64,000 bases of DNA from Eubacteriales bacterium (GCA_028872475.1 JAQYMQ010000004.1:44482-108481); one strand, 5' to 3'. Counted from the stretch's first letter, positions 8,265-18,031 are shown. Notes: generated by a model not told the origin, from the sequence alone. Made by a program: numbers and translations.

Positions 8265-10151
8265 TTATAAAACTTCAGCTATCTTATTCGCTGTAATAAT
8301 ACACTTCTCTTCACTGATAGATGCAACTGAAATCCTGATACCTTTCTTTAACGGAATAACAAACACTCCGTAACTTGCAAGCTTTTCAGCTACTTCCATA
8401 GAATTTTCACACTCTATACATGCAAAAAATCCTGAATTAAATGGAACCATAGGTAAGTTTAATTTCTTACATTCTTCTTCAAAAATTCTACCTCTTTTTA
8501 AAAGCATATCTCTAAATTCTGTTCTCTCTTGCTCAACAATTTTATACTTCGCACTATTGCTTGCAATATTAGCAATCATCTGTTGACCTGCTCTATTACA
8601 GTTAGACCAAGTATTTCTAGATGAATATTCACATACTCTCTTAAATTCCTCAGCAATAGCCTCTGTCTTTGCCATACACATCATTGCACCCGTTCTTGTA
8701 CCATAAGCTGCATATGTTTTAGAAGCACTATATCCAATTATAGGCAATATATTTTCATTTAATCTTTCAAGTTTAGGCAAGAAATGTCTAACTTCATCTG
8801 GATCACCCGCAAAATCTATATACGCTATGTCAACAAATAATGCAATTGGTACCTGATCAAGCTGCTCATCATTAAGAACATCAATTAGTGCATTCCAGTC
8901 ATCTTCATGCAAGCTATATCCTGTCGGATTATGTGCAGGTGTATTCATTAAAATAACTAAACTTTCCTGCTCCTTAGCAAGCTTATATATCTTTTCAGTT
9001 AAACCGCGCAAATTAAAATCATTATGTGCATCAAAAAGTTCAAAGGTATCTAGTTTTCTCTGCTGCTCCTCACAAAGACTCTTATACGGTCCCCAATACC
9101 AGTCACTAGTTAAAACCTTATCTCCCACTTTAGAATAATTAGAAATCGTATTTCTGATAGCTCCTGTACCACCTGGTGTAGCAACTACCTCCAAAAATCT
9201 TTCACTATTAAAGCCTCTTAGAATTTCATTCTTTACTGTTTCTTTATATGCTGGAATACCTCCAATTGGTGCATATTCAAAATAGTCACTTGCATCAAGT
9301 GTCTTCATCTCATCTAGTACACAATCCATAGTCGCAAGAGAACCAGAATCATCAAGTAAAACACCAATAGTTGCATTAACAACTGCATCTTTACCCTTTT
9401 CTTCTATCATTTCTTTTGCCCTTGTATTAAGTACAAAAGTAATATCCCCCTGCGGAATTTCCCTCGCATTTTGTTGTGCTAATATCATATTATCTCCCCC
9501 AAAAAATATTCTAAAATAATTTATATTCTTTCCTCTATTATGAAACTTTGTCTCGTATTCTGTAGGCACATTACCCTTAATATAATCAGAAGAATATAAA
9601 TCCCTAGTTATCTCATTTATCCTATACCCCAAAAAATTCAATTCATCTACACTAAATTCAAATAACGGATCATTATCTGTTTTAAATTGTAAAAATCCGT
9701 TTGGAGTAATGATTTTTCTGTATTTTTGTAAAAGTCTTCTGTGAGTCAATCTTCTTTTTTCATGTTTTTTCTTAGGCCATGGATCGCTAAAATTCAAGTA
9801 AATTCCATTCAACTCATCAGGCTTAAAATAATCACAAATATCTTCCATATACTCACTAATAAACACAATATTATCAAGTTCAAGGTCTCTAGCTTTTTCC
9901 ATAGCTAAGACCACTACACTCTCCTGACCTTCTAGCGCAATATAATTATTATCAGGATTATTTTTAGCGAGCGTTGTAATAAATCCACCTTTACCACAGC
10001 CAATTTCTAAAAATAGATCAGCATTTTTCTTTCCATTTTTTTCTTCAAAAAAAGCAGTCCACTTTCCTTTTAACGCCTTTGGATTATCCAAAAATTGCCT
10101 ACTAACATTATTCTTTCTTGTTTCAAGATTTTTTAATCTTCGCTGTCTCAT
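8265..10151 (-). CDS. trmB: TrmB tRNA (guanine-N7) methyltransferase joined in frame to a class I/II aminotransferase
   Basis: One uninterrupted 628-codon frame encodes two complete enzymes. Residues 1 to about 220 are TrmB, which methylates G46 of tRNA: SAM motif FLEIGCGKGGF, signature FSDPWPKKKHEKRRL and the usual end near YETKFHNRGKNI. From Met222 there is a full PLP aminotransferase of 407 residues: NTPAHNPTGYS, FVDIAYIDF, the PLP lysine in GYSASKTYAAYGTR and the carboxylate-binding Arg in GIRISVAS. There is no stop between them, but GGGGGAG lies five bases before the ATG of the aminotransferase (9488). It may therefore be a real fusion, two proteins from one frame, or both. The amino acid substrate is unclear; aspartate/aromatic type is likely. 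Confidence 0.88.
   Translation of the reverse strand: MRQRRLKNLETRKNNVSRQFLDNPKALKGKWTAFFEEKNGKKNADLFLEIGCGKGGFITTLAKNNPDNNYIALEGQESVVVLAMEKARDLELDNIVFISEYMEDICDYFKPDELNGIYLNFSDPWPKKKHEKRRLTHRRLLQKYRKIITPNGFLQFKTDNDPLFEFSVDELNFLGYRINEITRDLYSSDYIKGNVPTEYETKFHNRGKNINYFRIFFGGDNMILAQQNAREIPQGDITFVLNTRAKEMIEEKGKDAVVNATIGVLLDDSGSLATMDCVLDEMKTLDASDYFEYAPIGGIPAYKETVKNEILRGFNSERFLEVVATPGGTGAIRNTISNYSKVGDKVLTSDWYWGPYKSLCEEQQRKLDTFELFDAHNDFNLRGLTEKIYKLAKEQESLVILMNTPAHNPTGYSLHEDDWNALIDVLNDEQLDQVPIALFVDIAYIDFAGDPDEVRHFLPKLERLNENILPIIGYSASKTYAAYGTRTGAMMCMAKTEAIAEEFKRVCEYSSRNTWSNCNRAGQQMIANIASNSAKYKIVEQERTEFRDMLLKRGRIFEEECKKLNLPMVPFNSGFFACIECENSMEVAEKLASYGVFVIPLKKGIRISVASISEEKCIITANKIAEVL
9486..9500 (-). 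promoter_or_regulatory. Internal ribosome binding site before the aminotransferase ATG
   Basis: On the minus strand GGGGGAGATAAT precedes ATGATATTAGCA at the point where TrmB homology ends and aminotransferase homology begins. A strong site with proper spacing inside an open frame suggests that the aminotransferase is, or recently was, translated separately. Confidence 0.6.
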
Positions 10152-10222
10152 TAACCCCTACACTCTCTACAACTAATTATCAATACTTTTATCTTACCTA
10201 CATTAATATAGTTTAATGCAAA

Positions 10223-12139
10223 TTATTTTTTTGAATTTCTACTTGCTGACAATTTAACCTTGCTCCATAATTCAGACATAATCTTCTTTGTCTTTTCATT
10301 GTAGTTAAATACCTCGTCATTAGGATGATTCTCTCTTGGAATATACGCTCCTATCTCTGCAAACATTCCATCCTTTGATGACAATTCATCAAAAACTTCT
10401 TTGTTTGACGATGTATATCCAACAAAACTTGAATTTGACATTGCTGATTCATAATCTGAAACAAAATTCATAAATTCATAAGCTAGTTCTTTATTATCAG
10501 CATCTTTAGGTATAACCATCGCATCTGACCAAACGTTAGTACCACTCTCAGGAACATAAAATCCCATATTCTCATTTTCCTGCATTATATATACAGCATC
10601 TCCAGAATATACTATTCCTAAAGCTTTTCTACCCTGTGCCATATTATCGATTATTTCATCAGTAACAATTTCCGCATGTGTCTTGTTCACACTATCTAAA
10701 AGCCATTTATATGCTTCATCAAGCTCCTTCTGATTGCTCGTATTCATTGAATACCCCAAAGCTTTCAACGCCATCATAAATGAGTCTCTCTCTGAATCGT
10801 AGAGATATGTTTCACCTTTATATTTATCATCTCTAAAAATATTAAAGCCTTCTCGTTCCAGATCCTTCACATCCACTTTTGTCTTATCATAAACAATTCC
10901 AACATTGCCCCAAAAGTATGGAACGGAATAATCATTATTTGGATCATAAGGTAGGTTCTTTACAGAATCAAGAATATTATCAAACGCTGTAATCTTGGAT
11001 TTATCCAATTTTTGTATACGATTTTCTTTAATTAATCTCTCAATCATATAATCACTAGGTACTAAAACATCATATTTCTCGCCATTAACTATCTTGATAT
11101 ACATCTGTTCATTGGAATCAAAATTATCCATTATAACCTTAGCGCCAGTATATTTTTCAAAGGTCGGAATAACATCTTCACCCATATATTCTCCCCAATT
11201 ATATATATGTAATGTCTGCCCTTTATATTTACCTTCTCCACCACCAAGGGATATAAAGGAAAAAGATCCAATAAACACAACAAAAGCCGTAGCAAACGCA
11301 ATAGCTGAATACTTAATCTTCTTATTAATGCCAGCATATTCACCATTCTTTTTCTCAAGCTTTCTTCCTAAAACAGGTACAACATTCACTAATATTAAAC
11401 CTACCGCTATAACCAAAATTACAATTGTAGAAATCGCATTTATACTTGGATTTATACGTTTACTCATCGTATAAACCATTATACTAAGGTTCTTAATACC
11501 TCCACCCGTTGCAAAGTATGAAATTACAAAATCATCAAAAGACATTGTAAATGCAATCAAAGCACCGGCAAATATTCCAGGTGCAATCTGCGGCACAATA
11601 ACCTTTCTCATAGCCTGCCACGGAGTAGCGCCTAAATCTAAAGCTGCCTCAGCTAAGTTAGAATCTAGTGACGACAATTTTGGCATAATACTCAACACAA
11701 CATAAGGTATACAAAACGCAATATGCGCTAATACTAAAGTAAACATCCCCTTATTTATACTGAATGTCACAAACAATATCATCATAGAAATTGCCGTTAC
11801 AATCTCAGGATTCAATATAGGGAAGTCATTCATCTGCTTTACAATCATTCTTATTGACTTTCTTGATTGTGAAAGTCCTATTGCAGTAATTGTCCCTATA
11901 AACGTAGAAATCAAAGTTGCTATAATTGCGACAAAGATTGTCACCCAAAGAGATGTCATCATACCATTAGCCTGAAGCATCTTCTGGTACCACTGCATAC
12001 TAAATCCTGTAAAACTTGTCAATGATTTCGAGCTATTAAACGAAAATACAACTACATAAAATATAGGTAAATAGAAGAAAATCATCGTCAATATAAAAAT
12101 TGTTTTTCCAATCGGTCTTCTTTTTTTATCTAAATTCAT
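10223..12139 (-). CDS. potC: Spermidine/putrescine ABC transporter, fused permease (PotC) and binding protein (PotD)
   Basis: Residues 1 to about 265 are the PotC permease with six membrane segments and the EAA loop (EAALDLGATPWQAMRKVIVPQIAPG). A further membrane segment near 280-300 (SAIAFATAFVVFIGSFSFISL) leads into a complete PotD-type substrate-binding domain starting at LHIYNWGEYMGEDVIP and running to the end. The binding domain has no signal peptide or lipobox of its own; the extra helix would tether it outside the membrane to its permease. I start at the ATG nine bases inside the ORF track start, with AGGGTG upstream. It follows potB directly. PotD-like conserved residues support polyamine transport, but the exact ligand is inferred. 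Confidence 0.92.
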   Translation of the reverse strand: MNLDKKRRPIGKTIFILTMIFFYLPIFYVVVFSFNSSKSLTSFTGFSMQWYQKMLQANGMMTSLWVTIFVAIIATLISTFIGTITAIGLSQSRKSIRMIVKQMNDFPILNPEIVTAISMMILFVTFSINKGMFTLVLAHIAFCIPYVVLSIMPKLSSLDSNLAEAALDLGATPWQAMRKVIVPQIAPGIFAGALIAFTMSFDDFVISYFATGGGIKNLSIMVYTMSKRINPSINAISTIVILVIAVGLILVNVVPVLGRKLEKKNGEYAGINKKIKYSAIAFATAFVVFIGSFSFISLGGGEGKYKGQTLHIYNWGEYMGEDVIPTFEKYTGAKVIMDNFDSNEQMYIKIVNGEKYDVLVPSDYMIERLIKENRIQKLDKSKITAFDNILDSVKNLPYDPNNDYSVPYFWGNVGIVYDKTKVDVKDLEREGFNIFRDDKYKGETYLYDSERDSFMMALKALGYSMNTSNQKELDEAYKWLLDSVNKTHAEIVTDEIIDNMAQGRKALGIVYSGDAVYIMQENENMGFYVPESGTNVWSDAMVIPKDADNKELAYEFMNFVSDYESAMSNSSFVGYTSSNKEVFDELSSKDGMFAEIGAYIPRENHPNDEVFNYNEKTKKIMSELWSKVKLSASRNSKK

Positions 12140-12149
12140 CTTATTCACC

Positions 12150-12974
12150 CTAGTATGACTGCCTCTTTTCTAAATTTCTAACTGCATACATACTTATCAT
12201 CATTACAAGTGCAATAATAACAGCAATCGTGCTACCAAACGCCCATTCACCAACGTTAATAAACTGATTTTCTATTACATTTCCAATCATCATATACTTA
12301 CCACCACCTAGCATCTTCGGTATAAAGAACGAGCTTACACACGGCAAGAACACTAAAGAAATTCCGCTCAAAATACCAGGCACCGAAAGTGGTAATGTCA
12401 CCTTCATAAAAGTCATCTTATTGTCTGCACCAAGGTCTGCCGACGCCTCCAATAAAGAATTATCCATCTTCGCTAACGCACTGTTAATCTGTAATACCAT
12501 AAATGGCAAAAAATTATAAACCATCCCCAAGATAACTGCACCTTCAGTGTATAAAAGTGTAGACGGATCAAATCCAAGAAGCTTCAAGCTCTGCTGAGCC
12601 AGTCCACCATCAGATAATATACCTATCCAAGCATAGGTCCTAACTAACATATTTATCCACATCGGCACTGTCACAAGTAATACCAATGTATTTTGAATAC
12701 TCGGTTTACTTCTAGATATATAATATCCTATTGGATAACCAATAATTAAACATAATATTGTAGTCTTAACTGCTATAACTAGCGACCTAAATAATATAAC
12801 CAAGAAATCCGGGTCAGTAAAAAACTTTTTGTAATGTTCAAACGTAAAAGCAATACTTAATATTCCGTTCCCCTCTTTGGTAATAGAATAAATTACAATT
12901 AAAAGCATTGGAAGGAATATCATTAATGCTCCCCAAATTATATATGGTATTGCAAGTCTTGACATTGATTTCAT
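12150..12974 (-). CDS. potB: Spermidine/putrescine ABC transporter permease PotB
   Basis: Inner-membrane subunit of the polyamine importer: 274 residues, about six hydrophobic helices, and the conserved ATPase-contact loop LEASADLGADNKMTFMKVTLPLSVPGI. The ATG overlaps the potA stop by one base (TAATG), with AGGATGATAGG upstream, so potA and potB are translationally coupled. The next gene is the potC-potD fusion, giving a complete importer. Confidence 0.94.
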   Translation of the reverse strand: MKSMSRLAIPYIIWGALMIFLPMLLIVIYSITKEGNGILSIAFTFEHYKKFFTDPDFLVILFRSLVIAVKTTILCLIIGYPIGYYISRSKPSIQNTLVLLVTVPMWINMLVRTYAWIGILSDGGLAQQSLKLLGFDPSTLLYTEGAVILGMVYNFLPFMVLQINSALAKMDNSLLEASADLGADNKMTFMKVTLPLSVPGILSGISLVFLPCVSSFFIPKMLGGGKYMMIGNVIENQFINVGEWAFGSTIAVIIALVMMISMYAVRNLEKRQSY

Positions 12975-14551
12975 TAGCCTATCATCCTTCTCATAACATG
13001 AATATCTTCCGGATAAAACGTAAGTCCTATCTCTTTACCCTCTTCGACATAATCTGTAGTATTAATCTTAAATTCCCGACCTTCTGTAGTGAATGTAATT
13101 TTGTACTGGCCAAGCTCTATATTGTCCATATCAAAATCATAGTTTACATAAATGTCAATAGATTCTTCTTCGTCACTCAATCTCCAACCCTGAGCCCCTG
13201 CCCAAGTCTTAAGGTCGGTATCAATAGCAACTGCTTCTTGAACTTCTTCAACCGTCTTATAGAAATCAAATGCACTTACAGCTTCATCAGCTTTTCTATT
13301 AACAATGTATTTTTGATCAACTACATGAATAGTTCTCGTTATACTTGTACCTGATGCTGTGGAAAATGTAACATTATATTTACCAATCACTGGTTGTAAA
13401 TCATATTCTATCTTATGTATAGAAATATATTCATCTGCTTCTATTTCCCAAGCTTGTGCATCTGCTCTTGCAATTATCTCCTTATCATCTAATTCTTCCA
13501 TATCATCAATATCTAGATAAAAGTCGTTAGCAGAAATTTTTTCTTTTCCATCATCACTTGTAACTGCATGTTCTGCAATAACGTTCATATTAACTGTAAC
13601 GGATGTACCTTCAACTGTTTGCACTGTAACATCATAATGCATTCCCTTGAAGAATACATTGTCTACAATTCCAGTCATCTTTCCATCTTCTACATCAACT
13701 ATATCTATATCTTCAGGTCTGATAATTACATCAACTATCTCATTTGTACCAAAACCATGATCTACACATTCAAAAGCAATTTCATCAAATTCTACCAAAT
13801 AATCTTCTACCATCTTACCTGTAACGATATTGCTTTCACCAATAAATGATGCCACATACTTATTTTGTGGCTCATTATATATTTCTTCCGGCGTACCAAT
13901 CTGATATATACTCCCCTTATTCATTACAACAATCTTATCTGACATAGTAAGAGCTTCTTCTTGATCGTGCGTAACATATATAAATGTGATTCCTACTTCT
14001 TTTTGAATTTTTTTAAGTTCATATTGCATTTCCTGTCTAAGTTTTAAATCAAGTGCCCCTAGTGGCTCATCTAAAAGAAGTACCTTCGGCTCATTTACAA
14101 GAGCCCTTGCAATCGCAACTCTCTGTTGCTGTCCACCGGAAAGTGTCTTAATATCCTTCTTCTCAAATTCTTCCAATCCAATCAGCTTGAGCATCTTCAT
14201 TACTTTTTGTTCAATAACGTCTTTGCTCATTTTTTTAATATTCAAACCGAATGCTATATTGTCGTATACATTCATATGTGGGAATAAAGCATATTTTTGA
14301 AAAACTGTATTAACCTCTCTCTTATAAGGAGGTAATTCGCTAATATCTTCACCATTAAAGATAACACTACCTTCGCTGGCATCTAAAAATCCACCCAAAA
14401 TTCTTAGCAAAGTTGTCTTACCACAGCCACTCGGTCCAAGAAGAGTAACAAATTCGTTTTCATAAATATCTAAATTAATGCCTTTTAAGACTACATTGCC
14501 GTCAAATTCTTTTACAATATTTCTAAATGATATTAAAAGATTTTTGTCCAA
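12974..14551 (-). CDS. potA: Polyamine ABC transporter ATPase PotA with repeat insertion in the TOBE region
   Basis: ATP-binding subunit of the importer. Walker [10 protein letters not shown] (39-47), signature LSGGQQQR (137-144), Walker B VLLLDEP (157-163) and the D-loop are intact. PotA is normally about 350-380 residues; this one is about 525. The TOBE region begins near 275 (IIRPEDI) and its last strand is at the extreme C-terminus ([11 protein letters not shown]). Between them lie two modules (about 338-415 and 423-500), each with SAxDFY, a central AW/GW and an Ig-like YxVTFxTxxG strand. I start at the TTG followed by DKNLLISF, with GGAG upstream; the ORF track start 19 codons earlier is also TTG but lacks a site. 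Confidence 0.9.
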   Translation of the reverse strand: MDKNLLISFRNIVKEFDGNVVLKGINLDIYENEFVTLLGPSGCGKTTLLRILGGFLDASEGSVIFNGEDISELPPYKREVNTVFQKYALFPHMNVYDNIAFGLNIKKMSKDVIEQKVMKMLKLIGLEEFEKKDIKTLSGGQQQRVAIARALVNEPKVLLLDEPLGALDLKLRQEMQYELKKIQKEVGITFIYVTHDQEEALTMSDKIVVMNKGSIYQIGTPEEIYNEPQNKYVASFIGESNIVTGKMVEDYLVEFDEIAFECVDHGFGTNEIVDVIIRPEDIDIVDVEDGKMTGIVDNVFFKGMHYDVTVQTVEGTSVTVNMNVIAEHAVTSDDGKEKISANDFYLDIDDMEELDDKEIIARADAQAWEIEADEYISIHKIEYDLQPVIGKYNVTFSTASGTSITRTIHVVDQKYIVNRKADEAVSAFDFYKTVEEVQEAVAIDTDLKTWAGAQGWRLSDEEESIDIYVNYDFDMDNIELGQYKITFTTEGREFKINTTDYVEEGKEIGLTFYPEDIHVMRRMIG

Positions 14552-14610
14552 TTCACATTCTCCGTTCTCAACAAATTTTGATAAAAATATAATCAAATAT
14601 ACAAACAATA

Positions 14611-14638
14611 ATTATATAGCAAAACGCTAAGATTTCAA
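14611..14638 (-). promoter_or_regulatory. Promoter for the pot operon
   Basis: On the minus strand TTGAAA and TATAAT are separated by 16 bp, 60 bp before the chosen potA start. Both hexamers are near consensus for the housekeeping sigma factor. Confidence 0.6.
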
Positions 14639-14661
14639 TAATTATACAGAATAATTATAAC

Positions 14662-14688
14662 AAAAAAAGATGGTATAAAACCATCCTT
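14662..14688 (-). terminator. Rho-independent terminator after the small lipoprotein gene
   Basis: Minus strand GGATGGTTTTATACCATC followed by seven T. It separates the lipoprotein gene from the potA promoter. Confidence 0.75.
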
Positions 14689-14737
14689 TTAATTTAGTCA
14701 AGCTATGTAATTATAATACTAATAATTATTTAATTAC

Positions 14738-15091
14738 CTATTTCTTTTCAAAATAAATCTTTACTCCGGACTGTTCAACATATAGTTTGCCTTTTTCTTC
14801 AACAAACTTCATCTCCTGGCCCTTTTCTTTAACAGTAATACCTTTGCCTTCTTCCTTCCATTCAGCTGCACCCTTCATTTTTCCAAGAGTTACCTGTGCC
14901 TTACCGCCATCTTTTAATTCAAGGCTAAATTCTTCGCCTATAATAGTTTTTACATCTATCTCCACACTTGTTCCCGGCGCCACTGCTTTTGTAGCTTCCC
15001 ATTTGCCGATAAACTTACTCTTACCTCCACCACAAGCTGTAAATCCAACTATAATGAATGCACATAAAACTAAACTTAATATTTTTTTCAT
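14738..15091 (-). CDS. Small lipoprotein of unknown function
   Basis: A 117-residue protein starting MKKILSLVLCAFIIVGFTAC, a lipoprotein signal peptide with the lipobox Cys at position 20. The mature part is one small beta-rich domain beginning GKWEATK, with an internal AEWKEEGKGITV and ending KIYFEKK. The same pattern ends the protein at 17267-17953, so the two are distant paralogues. Such GxWxATK domains occur in Firmicute lipoproteins without assigned function. GAGAGGAAATT precedes the ATG, and a terminator follows. Confidence 0.8.
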   Translation of the reverse strand: MKKILSLVLCAFIIVGFTACGGGKSKFIGKWEATKAVAPGTSVEIDVKTIIGEEFSLELKDGGKAQVTLGKMKGAAEWKEEGKGITVKEKGQEMKFVEEKGKLYVEQSGVKIYFEKK

Positions 15092-15233
15092 AATTTCCTC
15101 TCTTTCATAGCAATATTAACTGATACGTACACAATAATTTTACCATATATAGCCTACTATGTCCTTATAAATATGGCATTTCTTATAATATTCCCCTTTA
15201 ATATATATCAAAGCAAACTTTTTATATCTTACT

Positions 15234-15801
15234 TTAACGAAGAGCAAAGAAATATTTTCTAATAAATTTTATTCTAGAAAATATTTTAATAACTAATACG
15301 CTTAATAACAATGACGTTCCCACAAAAAATATAAAATTGATTAATTCTAAATTTGATACAACATCTATTATATACATACTCTTATCATACATATATTGCA
15401 TTATAATAATATGGATAAAATATACTGCAAAAGAAATGTTTGAGATATAAATTATTGACCTTCTGTATTTTCTTACATTGTTACCGTATCTCCTAAAACA
15501 TTCGAAGCTTAAAACAGAGACAATAAATATCAAAATATTACTGTATTCAATACTCCAATAATCGTCTTTTAATGAAAAAATAAATACATATACAACAGTT
15601 GTAAAAAACAGTTATAAACATCCATATCTCAGATGTTATGAAAACTTTTAAAAGATTATTTTTATAAAATCGCTTAACGTCACTCCAATTTTCAAAATTT
15701 TTATTTAAAATTAACACTCCTGTAATCATAAAAAATATTGGGGCACCTAAACGACTAAAAACATATATACCTCTCTCAATAATTCCTATTTTATCTTCAT
15801 C
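15234..15801 (-). pseudogene. Acyltransferase 3 family remnant (truncated and frameshifted)
   Basis: Two ORF-track fragments (15547-15729 and 15234-15533) are pieces of one membrane O-acyltransferase. Reading from 15801, which is just inside the flippase end, gives SRLGAPIFFMITGVLILNK, a typical early segment of the family, then membrane segments up to FITVF. There a run of six T (15603-15608 on this strand) shifts the frame; with one T fewer the frame continues TTVVYVFIFSLKDDYWSIEY into the second fragment, which ends with the usual last helices. The first 50-60 residues, including the catalytic His region, are missing at the junction with the flippase gene. It is probably dead, although the T-run could be phase-variable or an error. 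Confidence 0.75.
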
Positions 15802-17255
15802 TTACCATTATCAAATGAAATTGCATTTTTAAGATGATACATTATTTTCCTTCTAAATATTAATGGAATACATACCAATAATAGTGTTGCAAAAATTCTT
15901 AAAACAATATTGCTATATGTAAACATAATCGCAAAACTTATCAACATAAAAGTAATATAAATAATCAGCAAAATTTTAATGTCATAAGGCTTTGTATCTG
16001 GGAATTTTTCTCGACAAATCTTATTCATAAACACATAGTGCCCAAACGCATAAAAAATATAACAAACCAATGTTGTATATCCCGCTACCATATATCCGTA
16101 AATAGGTATAAATATGTAATTTAAAGCAATATTTATAGCCGCACCAGCTATACTTGCTATCATTACAAAAAATGTTTTCTCAAAATAAAACTGATATGAT
16201 GAGAATAGATCATAGGAAAAGATAAATACGCCACTCATTGCAATTGGAGGTATTATCCATATCGCCTCATAAAATTCTGGTGGAGCAAAAACCATAATAA
16301 CTTCCGGTGCAAATACTATCAGCAATAAATTTAAAATGGCAATAGCAACTAATGATAAGTACGCAACCCCCTTAATATCTCCGATCTGCTTATCCCTAAT
16401 CTTACCGTATATCCAAGGCGTCATTGTTTGCATCATCGCACTATTTATAATAAGCAATATCATCGCTAATTGATAAGCCAAATTATATATACCTGCCTTG
16501 TCAACACCTATCATATCTCTTATCATTATTACATCTGCTTTACTCAAAACAGTCTGCGATAAATAATGAGGAATTAAAGGCAGATTAAATACCAAAGCAT
16601 ATTTCCAAATTTTTCTAGAAATAAAAGGTTTTTTCTCTCTAAATTTAACAATCAAAAACGGTGTATAAAAAATTAGGTTAATTACTGCCATACTAATGAT
16701 TCTAGCTGTAACTTTTTCGTCAAATGCCAAAATTGCAAAAATACCTGCAAGCGGTTTTGCAACAGACACTATAATAGATATAATAACTAAAAACTTATAT
16801 TCGTATTCAACTCTTTTTTCACACAGCCAAAAGCTAAAAATTTCTCCAGTCCATAAAATTACAAACAAAGAAATCATCTGATATGTATTTAGTCCAAAAA
16901 TATTATTAAAAAATTGATAAAAAAGTGCATAAACAATAGAAAAGCAAAAGATTATAAACGTAGATAAACCTTGCATGGCAACTGAAAATTCAGCTTTTTT
17001 CTCGTGAAATTTTACAAGACCTTGTGTATAAACGCCAGAAGTTAATTTCAGTGTAACAAATACAGCTAAAATACTCTCCCAAGAAGTAAACGAGCTATAT
17101 TCTCCATATAATTCAGGATTTAATAATCTTGTAAATATCGGAGTTGTCAATATATTAATGCCTTTTTGTAAAATCATACAAATCAAGAACCAAAATGATG
17201 CTTTTGCTTGTTTAGGCAATTTGGAATATCTATCGATTAATTTATTTGTAAACAT
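15786..17255 (-). CDS. Polysaccharide biosynthesis flippase (Wzx-like, MOP superfamily)
   Basis: A 489-residue membrane protein with about 12-14 hydrophobic segments. The N-terminal FWFLICMILQKGINILTTPIFTRLLNPELYGEY is characteristic of PST/Wzx transporters that flip lipid-linked sugar units across the membrane. GGGG precedes the ATG, and the gene starts 11 bp after the previous one, so it is in an operon with the acidic envelope protein and the broken acyltransferase. No glycosyltransferases are nearby, so the substrate cannot be inferred. The C-terminal end abuts the deletion junction of the acyltransferase remnant. Confidence 0.9.
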   Translation of the reverse strand: MFTNKLIDRYSKLPKQAKASFWFLICMILQKGINILTTPIFTRLLNPELYGEYSSFTSWESILAVFVTLKLTSGVYTQGLVKFHEKKAEFSVAMQGLSTFIIFCFSIVYALFYQFFNNIFGLNTYQMISLFVILWTGEIFSFWLCEKRVEYEYKFLVIISIIVSVAKPLAGIFAILAFDEKVTARIISMAVINLIFYTPFLIVKFREKKPFISRKIWKYALVFNLPLIPHYLSQTVLSKADVIMIRDMIGVDKAGIYNLAYQLAMILLIINSAMMQTMTPWIYGKIRDKQIGDIKGVAYLSLVAIAILNLLLIVFAPEVIMVFAPPEFYEAIWIIPPIAMSGVFIFSYDLFSSYQFYFEKTFFVMIASIAGAAINIALNYIFIPIYGYMVAGYTTLVCYIFYAFGHYVFMNKICREKFPDTKPYDIKILLIIYITFMLISFAIMFTYSNIVLRIFATLLLVCIPLIFRRKIMYHLKNAISFDNGKMKIK

Positions 17256-17266
17256 TTTCCCCTTTT

Positions 17267-17953
17267 TTAAATTTTTTCAAAAAATAATAAAATACCGTCT
17301 TCACTAATAACTAGCTTACTATTGCGATTGATAAATCGTTTTTCCTCATTCTTAGAATTTGTTATAATTATGCCATCTTCAACACTCTTCCAACTCACTT
17401 CACTTATTCGTCCACCTGCATCCAAAAATGCTGTTGAATCATCATAAAGACATATAGTAAATTGTTTTTCAAGAACATCCATCGCAGACATCACCACACC
17501 ATTAGATTCAACTTTTGTCGCCTTCCATGCACCACAATAATCTTGAATTGTAATCTTTTCATTCATTAAATAACTATCATCTAAAGTATTAATAAAATTA
17601 TCATCTTTCCATATATCATATTTAATAGCTCTCTCTTCAGTATCGCTATCAACGTCAATATCATTTTCAATAATATTATTTTCTAAGGTATTTTCTAAAA
17701 CAATATCTAAATCACTGCTCTCTTTTGCCCTCATATCTGATGCGGTAGCTTCTTCAACTAAATCATCTTGTTGCTGAAGAACATCAACAAAATCATCTTC
17801 GCCTAATGTTTCATCTAATAATTCATCCTGATTATCATTATCCAAAATGACATCACCTGATTTAACATCTTTAATCTTTTTTAATTTTTCCTTACCTACA
17901 ATACCTGCTACCAATGCTGTACATAAAATTGTTCCAATTATCCTACTCTTCAT
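17267..17953 (-). CDS. Exported acidic protein with C-terminal GxWxATK domain
   Basis: Unrecognised 228-residue protein. It has an N-terminal hydrophobic segment (IIGTILCTALVAGIVG) fitting a signal peptide or anchor. A long, strongly acidic low-complexity stretch follows (about 30-115, rich in Asp, Glu and Asn). The C-terminal domain of about 95 residues (GAWKATKVESNG ... LLFFEKI) resembles the lipoprotein at 14738-15091. I start at the ATG giving MKSRIIG because AGGTG lies five bases upstream; the ORF track uses a GTG two codons earlier. It lies just upstream of the flippase, suggesting an envelope role; no function can be assigned. Confidence 0.7.
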   Translation of the reverse strand: MKSRIIGTILCTALVAGIVGKEKLKKIKDVKSGDVILDNDNQDELLDETLGEDDFVDVLQQQDDLVEEATASDMRAKESSDLDIVLENTLENNIIENDIDVDSDTEERAIKYDIWKDDNFINTLDDSYLMNEKITIQDYCGAWKATKVESNGVVMSAMDVLEKQFTICLYDDSTAFLDAGGRISEVSWKSVEDGIIITNSKNEEKRFINRNSKLVISEDGILLFFEKI

Positions 17954-18031
17954 ATTCACACCTACAAAGAACTGTCTATTTCAATAATTAATAAATATAA
18001 TCTCTGTGACATTATACCATACTTCTACAAC

